This document shows, piece after piece, positions 57,115 to 64,000 of a stretch of DNA of 64,000 nt. Position numbers and translations under genes: made by a program. This DNA comes from Stenogyne calaminthoides (Eukaryota > Streptophyta > Magnoliopsida > Lamiales > Lamiaceae): assembly GCA_037126765.1 (NCBI GenBank), contig JBBCBC010000043.1, positions 1,364,001 to 1,428,000 of the forward strand, given 5' to 3'. The notes beneath the pieces were generated by a model. The model did not search any database. It had not been told where the DNA came from and was given only the letters and a program-made list of their open reading frames with translations. Every line of letters starts with the position of its first letter. The first letter of the stretch is position 1.

Positions 57115-58325
57115 AGTTAATTTTTGAGGTATTTGTGTTGCAAGTTTTTGGAATCCAGACTGAATCTAATTCCGCATAATATCAATATAAATAAATAAAT
57201 AAATGGTATAATTCTTCGACGGATTGTCCTCCAATCGAATCAATTTTGTTTATTTAGTAGGTTCTTCCTCTTCCATTAATTTTTTCCGTTTATATAAATG
57301 TCGAATAGAGATATACAACAATATTTTGTCGGATTGCCGAGGTCTAATTCAACATCCTGAAATTTGGCTAAATCACAGACAGGTGCATATGTTGACTGGA
57401 AAGGCATTAGGCGGAGTTAATATTTTTTTTCTTTTGATTTGATTATTTGACGCCTAATTAAATTGTTTAATAGAGATCCATTATGACTATAATTTTTTTA
57501 ATATTTTGCTCATTTTGACCGGTTTTTAATGGATTCTTTTGATTATTTTTGAAATCAATATTAGGTTTCCTACCTCTTTGAATAGAATAGGATGAAGAAA
57601 ACCAGGAAAAACCGGGAAAATACGTCTGAAGCGTAATCTTCTTTCGGTTGAACGCGAAAAAGTTGTAAAGCTTAATTGCCAATTTTAGCGAGGATATTTG
57701 TGTTGTTCTGTTCCATGAGTTTTAGAATCAGACTGAAGATTAATGTTTCAAATGGGTAATATCAATATAAAATAAAAATAAATAAATGGTATAATTATTC
57801 GACGGATTGTGGAGTGGAAGGCATAATTGAATTCTTAATTATTTTGTTTATTTTAATGGGGTTTTTATGGTGTTAGAGTTCCTGTTAATTTGGTTTGTGT
57901 ATATATATATTCTTTTGCCTAATTTATTAATTAGAATATATGAAAGCACATATTTTGTAATTATTAGATCTTTGCTTTATCAGAAAGTTCAACATCAAAG
58001 CAAATTTTGGCACAAATCACAGACAATTAGCATTATGTGTAGACTTTAAAAAGCATTAGGCGCGGTTAATATATTATGCCTTTTTCTGCTTGCTGATTTC
58101 ATTATTATTTGACGCCTAATTAGATATTGCATACTACTTATTCTTAAATTTATGAGATCACTGAGTCGTTTAATTGGACTATAATTTTTTATAAGTGACT
58201 CTATTACTCTTGCAACTCATTTTTTGGCTAACCGGTTTATATTGGAGTTTTCTTTTGGATGAAATGTTGATTACTATCCATATTCGGTTGTCCTACCTCT
58301 TTGAAAACGAGACTAAGGATGAAAA
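57115..58325 (+). repeat. Tandem duplication, two diverged units of about 0.5-0.65 kb
   Basis: Unit 1 (57,115-57,605) and unit 2 (57,675-58,325) share, in order: GGTATAATTCTTCGACGGATTG, an AATCACAGACA motif, GCATTAGGCG(C/G)GTTAATAT, TTGACGCCTAATTA, an ACCGGTTT motif, and CCTACCTCTTTGAA. Insertions separate the matches. Neither unit codes for protein. They may be tandem untranslated parts of a retroelement. Confidence 0.65.
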
Positions 58326-59770
58326 ATTGCCAAGTATATGACACGGGAAAGTAAAACACGTGCGAGCATAATCTTTCTTTAGGCGGTTAGGACCTCGCTA
58401 CGTAAGGTTATTCTACAGTAAATAATGTTTAACCCTTTTTAAATTTTAGCAATTAGATCTGCTTTGAAGAATATAAACGAGAATTATTTTTGTTGTAGAA
58501 ATTAGGAATTACATGAAAATTTCTTATTCCCCTATTATCACTTTATTCTTATGGTCATTTGATTCGTTAAAAAATTTGTAGAATCTAAACTCATCTGGCT
58601 TATATCAAGTTTTTCCTTATAGTCAATTTATAGTAAAATATTATCTTGTATAACTAAAAGGAAAATTATCAAACTGCTTTCTTGTTCAGATTCTTCTTGA
58701 AGCTTGAACTTTTCATGTTGAATTAGCCTTACTATAACTGTTTTGAGGTGGAAACTTGGTATAAATCATACATGAAAAATTCTTCCACTTTTAAATTGAT
58801 TCCTTAAATAATTATGAGCAAAATAGAATCACATCGTACTTAGTTTGCCCGAAGCAAATAGGAACATTGAAAATTGAAATGATGATTCTTTGAATAATGT
58901 ACTAATTTGTTCGAAAACAAATTTATTCAAATTATGACATGGCGGTTCAAAATATGATAAGTCGGATTTTTGTTAATTCTATTTTACATAGTATGTCAAA
59001 TAACATAATCCCTTATGCAAATTAATTTATTTGTGGGGAGCAAAGAAAATTTATAGTAAGACGTTTCATACCAAAGTTGGAATTGTATCATTTATTTTCT
59101 TGATGAGTCATAGAATCTTGTGGGTGATATAATTTGCCTAAAGCATTTTTTTTGTCAAATATTATTGAACTTAAAAATTTGGATTATTTGACATTGTATA
59201 AATATTGTTGAAATAGCAAAAATCAAATCTAATTTAATCTTAGGGTTGAATTTTGAAATAGCGTTAGTGAAATCAAGTATTGTCTCGACTAGCAGATCGG
59301 CTTCCTGAGATCACCTACGGTTAATTTTATGGAGAAAATTATTTGAGAGATTTTATATTAATTTCCTTCTTGCTAATTGTTATGAAGTGGATAAGGACAA
59401 ACCTAAAGGACCACAAAATTTTAGGACGGTTCGAGTGTTTAGTGCATTACTCTATTTTATAACTACTAATTAAAAATAATTTGTTTAAATTACTAAAAAT
59501 TCCAACAATTAAGTTTAAATAAATAAAATTTAAAATAATGAGTATGAAATGGTATATAAATTTCATTATTCGACTTTCGTTTCGTATGGAAAGGTTAACA
59601 TGATATATCAACCTCGGCGTTACTTTAAAAAGGCTTGGAAGGCTGATTAATGCCGATTGAGAATCATTGAATTAGAAGATCATTTTTCGTTTCTTATTTT
59701 ATAAGTTTCTCTTTGAATTATTTTAAATGGAAAGATGTCTTCAGGGAGTAAAATGGACATTTTAACTAAT
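58326..59770. other. AT-rich DNA without recognised genes
   Basis: No coding family is identified. The even base composition and lack of microsatellites suggest an old retroelement body, but no domain can be named. Confidence 0.4.
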
Positions 59771-59779
59771 TATTCTAGG

Positions 59780-60420
59780 TTAATGCCGTTTAGGGCTTTT
59801 AACCAGTTAAGCGTTAAACACAGGATAGAAACAAGTCGAAACAAATTACCGAACGGGCAAAATTTTAGATGCATAATCCCGGTATTTTTATTGCACTAAC
59901 TACGTTTGATACATATTTTCATGATGAATCTGAATAATTTAGTAAGATTATTGACTATAACTAGTCTAATCCGAAATATCCCAAATCGTATAGTCCATCA
60001 TAATTAGGTACACCATTTTATTTATCCTTAGGGCTTAAAAATTTTAATATATTAAAAAAATTAGCACCAATTGATCATTCCGTCATAATTTTAATAATAT
60101 ATATCGCATTATTATAAGGCAGTGATAATATTTTTTGTTAATTTTTCTCGTAACCAACAAATGAATTTCGTAAATGCAACATCTATGTAAAATATCAGCT
60201 TACAAAATTATTAAAAAATATAAAGGCATAATACGAAAAATTGAATACTAACTAACAAAAGGAAAATTTAATGGGATAAAAGTATTGCTTTTTAACAATA
60301 TTATTTAGAAATAAAAATAGTAAAAAACCGCAGCCGTGGAGGTAATTGTATGCCTATACTCTCATTTTGGCGATTTTTTGATTCTGCTATATATTCCAAA
60401 ACCTAGAGACATCTTATGCA
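59780..60420 (+). repeat. LTR-like direct repeat, left copy
   Basis: It shares with 63,085-63,980, in order: TTTAGGGCTTTTA, CGTTTGATACATATTTTC, AGTAAGATTA(C/T)TGACTAT, CCAAATCGT, TACACCATTTTATTTATC, ATTATAAGGCA, GTAACCAA, CAACATCTAT, GAATTT and AAACTAGAGACATC-like wording. The two copies flank the Copia remnant. Confidence 0.55.
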
Positions 60421-61469
60421 CTATTTAATTTGTCTACATTCACAGATTCTCTTCAAAGGCTTTCTATGTATTAGAAGATGAAATTCTTTTAACATCATGA
60501 AGTTTTGGTAAAAGCCCTTTTTATCTATCTGCTGTTTTAACGTGGCCAAGTTTTCCTGAGATGAGTTTTCAACAATTAGGACATTACAGATCATGGTGTC
60601 TGTTTATCAAAGATTTCATATCTTTAATTTATATATGTTACCTTAAACTCGACGGATCTTGGAATTACAGCATATTGTATAATCAAAATGTATCTTGGCA
60701 GATCTGATTCCAAAGTCGACTCGTGGTTCATTGTTTTCCTTTTCTTATAGTTTTTACATGGCTTAAATAGTTCTATTTTTCAAAGTCATTCAAGAAAAAA
60801 ACCATTCTGCTTCTTATCAGCATATATATACTTTTTCAATTATTATATATTACCATTTTGTTGTTTATTCTTCTTTAGGGCTTAATTAAAAAGTGTTTGA
60901 AGATCCGTGTAAAATCACCCAAAAACACAACAAATAGATGGGTGTTAGAATTTGATTTTTCAAAATTCACGGTAAGTCTCTTTAGAAAATGATGCAATTA
61001 GAACAGTTAATTACGTGGCTGAGTTTATAAAATTGCATGGATCAAACAACTTAAAAGGCCTCGATTACAATTTCAGGTTTGGTAATTATCATTACAGTCT
61101 CAATAAATCCGGTTTAGGCTTTCTTGAATAGTTAATGTCGATTTGAAATTTGTGACATTTGATGATTATTGGTTATGACATTGAGGTGAATTAATGCTTC
61201 GATTGAGCATTTAATCTAAATCCACATCGAGAATGGTTTTGGTTGAATTACTAATGATTTTATCAAAATAATTACTAGACTATTGGCGTATTATTCCAAC
61301 TTAGTTATATCATGTTAGGGGCATGCAAATTTTACATGGTAAATAATCAAATTCAAATCCGAAGAGCCCTCGCGATATCTTGATTATTCCCTTTTATAAA
61401 TATTTAAATTATAAATACGGGAGAAATTTACCAATATTGACAATTTATTCTTTCTGCGTAATTGCTCTC

Positions 61470-62010
61470 ACTATTAAAAAACGGATCCGATACCAAAAGT
61501 CAATAGTTGGTAGGAAGCGCTTTGGATGTAAAAAATAGGAAAAGCCACCGAGGCAAAGCTCGACTTGCTAATATTCTTGACTATATCGTACACCATAGAA
61601 AACGTTATCCCTATTGGATATAAATGTGTATATATGCGAAAAGAAAATGAGAATAATGATGTAATGAGGTACAAAGCGAGATTAGACATTGTGACAGCAT
61701 GTTTATATTGATCAATATATGTCAATATTTATATGAAGATCACGATGAATATAAAATTCTCTTGATGAGGAATGGTTAGAATCGTACTATTTCGATGACA
61801 TTAAAGCTTCTTAGTCTTTATTGTCTTTAAAGGTCGATGTCTTCAAAATATGATCTATAAAAAATATTTAGGTCGGAATATTCCAATCTATCTTAAAACT
61901 CAATTAATTCCTCAGGTTTTTGGAAGGAATAAATAAACACTTTCTGAAATATTTTCCTACATGTGTTTTTTCACATAAATGAAATTCCTTTTGGTGGTGT
62001 TTAATTTTTA
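61470..62010 (+). pseudogene. Copia-type reverse-transcriptase fragment
   Basis: The plus strand reads ENVIPIGYKCVYMRKENENN followed by DVMRYKARL, the Copia RT start (usually PIGxKWVF...RYKARLVA). It jumps straight to DIVTACLY then YVNIYMKI, which corresponds to MDVxTAYLxG...IYMxxPEGF about 40 residues further on in intact proteins, so an in-frame-like deletion has removed the piece between. Downstream wording near 61,830-61,990 (RSM, NIP, CVFSHK) is consistent with decayed later RT. The stop after CLY and later stops show it is dead. Such proteins copy retrotransposon RNA into DNA inside virus-like particles. Confidence 0.65.
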
Positions 62011-63080
62011 GATCTATCTTCGATCATGCGTAAATATTGTTTGGATCAAGAAAAATATCAATTCAAAAGCTAAATTTTAATCTTAATTTTAATTTGATAT
62101 TTTTATAAATAAAGACTGTTCTGTGAGATCCTTATGCTTATTGTCTCAATGAGGAATTAATTCAAAAATCGAGCAGTTCCTTGGGTTAGTAAGCAAAATG
62201 AATCTTTATATAAAGGTTATTCAAAGTTAGAAATAGAAAAAGGAAAATTATTGGGAGATTTTTATATTAAATTTAAAAAATAAGCATACCATTTTTGAAA
62301 TATTGATTGTTTTAATTGTTAGATTGTTTTCACAAATAAGTAATGGGTCTTGGATAAAAGATAAATTTGGACTTAAAAAAATACATATGACATTTTAGGA
62401 TCGGATGTCTTATATTATCAGAATAATAAGTGCATTACTATAAATTTTAAAATCTGCGCACCGTCAATTCTCACGAGTTTATATTGAATTACCTTTGCAG
62501 GAAGATTAAGTTAGTGTTTTCTCCTATAAGGAGGATCTTGTAAAGTTTAAGCGTAAATTAAACTTTGTTCTTGACGTTTTGCGATATTTTAATTTAAATA
62601 TATTTGAGAATAATTCATTATTATAGATATTGGTCTCGAAATTTTAGGGAAAAAAACAATGTGGAGGAAAATGCAAGAAATCTTTATTTGCCCATATTAT
62701 GAATAATAGGGATTCTAAAAAAGGAACGACAAATCATTTTAGGAGAAAAGATTAATTTGGATCTTGCGTGAACCTGAAAGGAAAGAGTGTGAAAGCTTTA
62801 TAATAAAAAAGGCTTGGAAATTTTTGTTATCTATGAGGGGAGATTTATTGCGTTTTGAAGATTTAATTTAGAGAATCATGTCTTAGTTTAACAAATTCAA
62901 AAAGAAACCTTTTCTTATTTTAAAACTAAGTTTTTCTCTTTTAAATTAATGTTACTGCGAAGAATTTTAGTTAAAGGCTTGAACATCGTAAATAATGTCA
63001 AGGGTAATTATTATTAAAATCGCTCTTAACCGTATTTTGGTGGGCGTTCTTTATGTTAAAATTATTAGTGAGAACTTTAT
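62011..63080. other. Decayed retroelement interior
   Basis: No domain can be identified with confidence. It lies between the Copia RT piece and the right LTR-like repeat, where the RT end and RNase H would be expected. Confidence 0.35.
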
Positions 63081-63084
63081 GACA

Positions 63085-64000
63085 CGTGAATTTTAGGGCT
63101 TTTAGGGCTTGTTGATTGTTAATATAAATATCTTCTTCATTGTAACTTTAAAATAGAAGAAGACGAGATCATGGTAAAACCCTTTGGGCAGTTGCTACGG
63201 AGGTCCTCGTGGAGGCGGGTAAAAAAATCGGTGTTTTCTTCTTTAACTCACCCGTTTGATACATATTTTCTGTAGCGAAGAATCTTTCTTTGAAAATTTC
63301 TCTTGAGATAAAAGATGCATGATTTTAGAATGTAGAGAAAGTAAGATTACTGACTATCTTTTTTGACTAGTCTGATCAGAAATAGGCCCCAAATCGTGCA
63401 ATCATCATAATTAATTTTACCATTTTATTTATCACCTTTAGTATTTTGAGTCGTCTGCGATTTTAAAATTAATATTTAAAATTTTAATAGTATTGTCAAA
63501 ATATTTTATACATATACATTTATTTATAATGTCGTATCTTTAATTTCAATAATATATATTTAACATTTTATTATAAGGCATGTGTTGAATAATTTTGTTG
63601 ATCTATTTTTCTGTAACCAATGTCAAATGAATTTCAATATGCAATGCAACATCTATATACAAAAATATACCTCAAAAAAAAAAACCCACACAAAAATATA
63701 AGTATAATACGATATATAATTGAATTCTTGGATAGATAACAAAAGGAAGGAAATTTAATAAGTGATATTAATTAGTATTACTTTTTTTTTAACAATATTA
63801 ATTAGAAATGATCTTGAAAATAGTAAAAAGAAGTTTCTTGATTCAGTTTTATACCACATAGATGGAGGATTAATTGTGATCAAGCCTATACATATTAAGC
63901 CTCATTTGGTCCTTCAAAATGATTTTTTTTTTAATGTGGCCCATAACTTTGTAGTCAAAACTAGAGACATCAAGCTCACGGACCCTAATTTGTAAATGGA
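63085..64000 (+). repeat. LTR-like direct repeat, right copy, reaching the window edge
   Basis: Diverged partner of 59,780-60,420 (shared motifs listed there), with several insertions making it longer. It runs to the end of the window, so its true end is not visible. The ORF at 63,762-63,995 lies within it and matches no known family. Confidence 0.5.

Overview
This is nuclear DNA from a flowering plant, most likely a eudicot. It is AT-rich, crowded with plant-type DNA transposons, retroelement pieces and Stowaway-like MITEs. It carries broken copies of three plant-specific gene families: an HCT-type BAHD acyltransferase, an At2g45590-type receptor-like kinase, and a phytocyanin. No gene here can be called intact end to end. 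A run of 500 Ns (43,852-44,351) is a scaffold gap.

Left part (1-7.5 kb): a possible first exon with promoter on the minus strand (1,544-2,030), three Stowaway-like MITEs, and a 640-bp hairpin element (5,479-6,120) whose relative lies at 27.4 kb.

7.5-23.1 kb is the centrepiece. A 14,200-bp Mutator-like element (7,887-22,086) has long terminal inverted repeats and a perfect 9-bp target duplication (CACCCCGCC). It sits inside one long terminal repeat of a short LTR element. On the minus strand it carries a decayed plant-mobile-domain gene, an unassigned two-exon fragment and a GRF zinc-finger/transmembrane gene. On the plus strand it carries a MULE transposase followed by a decayed OTU-like cysteine protease. 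A GC-rich island at about 14.2 kb, with inward-facing AGTATTAGTTG-type arrays on both sides, suggests two element termini fused in the middle.

23-44 kb is a transposon graveyard. It holds a TIR MITE (23.6-24.15 kb), a foldback element (25.4-25.7 kb), a pogo/Tigger-like transposon relic (25.7-27.3 kb), an LTR-like segment (31.5-33 kb), tRNA-derived SINE-like pieces, a truncated HCT pseudogene (33.8-34.8 kb), a hairpin MITE (34.9-35.3 kb) and a CACTA element with tnp2 remnants (35.85-38.75 kb). The CACTA subterminal minisatellite resembles the MULE subterminal array.

44-64 kb is gene-poor. It contains the broken receptor-like kinase (46,958-48,991), a broken phytocyanin (55.1-55.7 kb), a roughly 0.6-kb tandem duplication (57.1-58.3 kb), and a Copia reverse-transcriptase relic between LTR-like direct repeats (59.8-64 kb). 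The kinase, HCT, phytocyanin and GRF sequences stay recognisable but are broken largely by small indels. That means either real pseudogenes or an assembly with residual indel errors.
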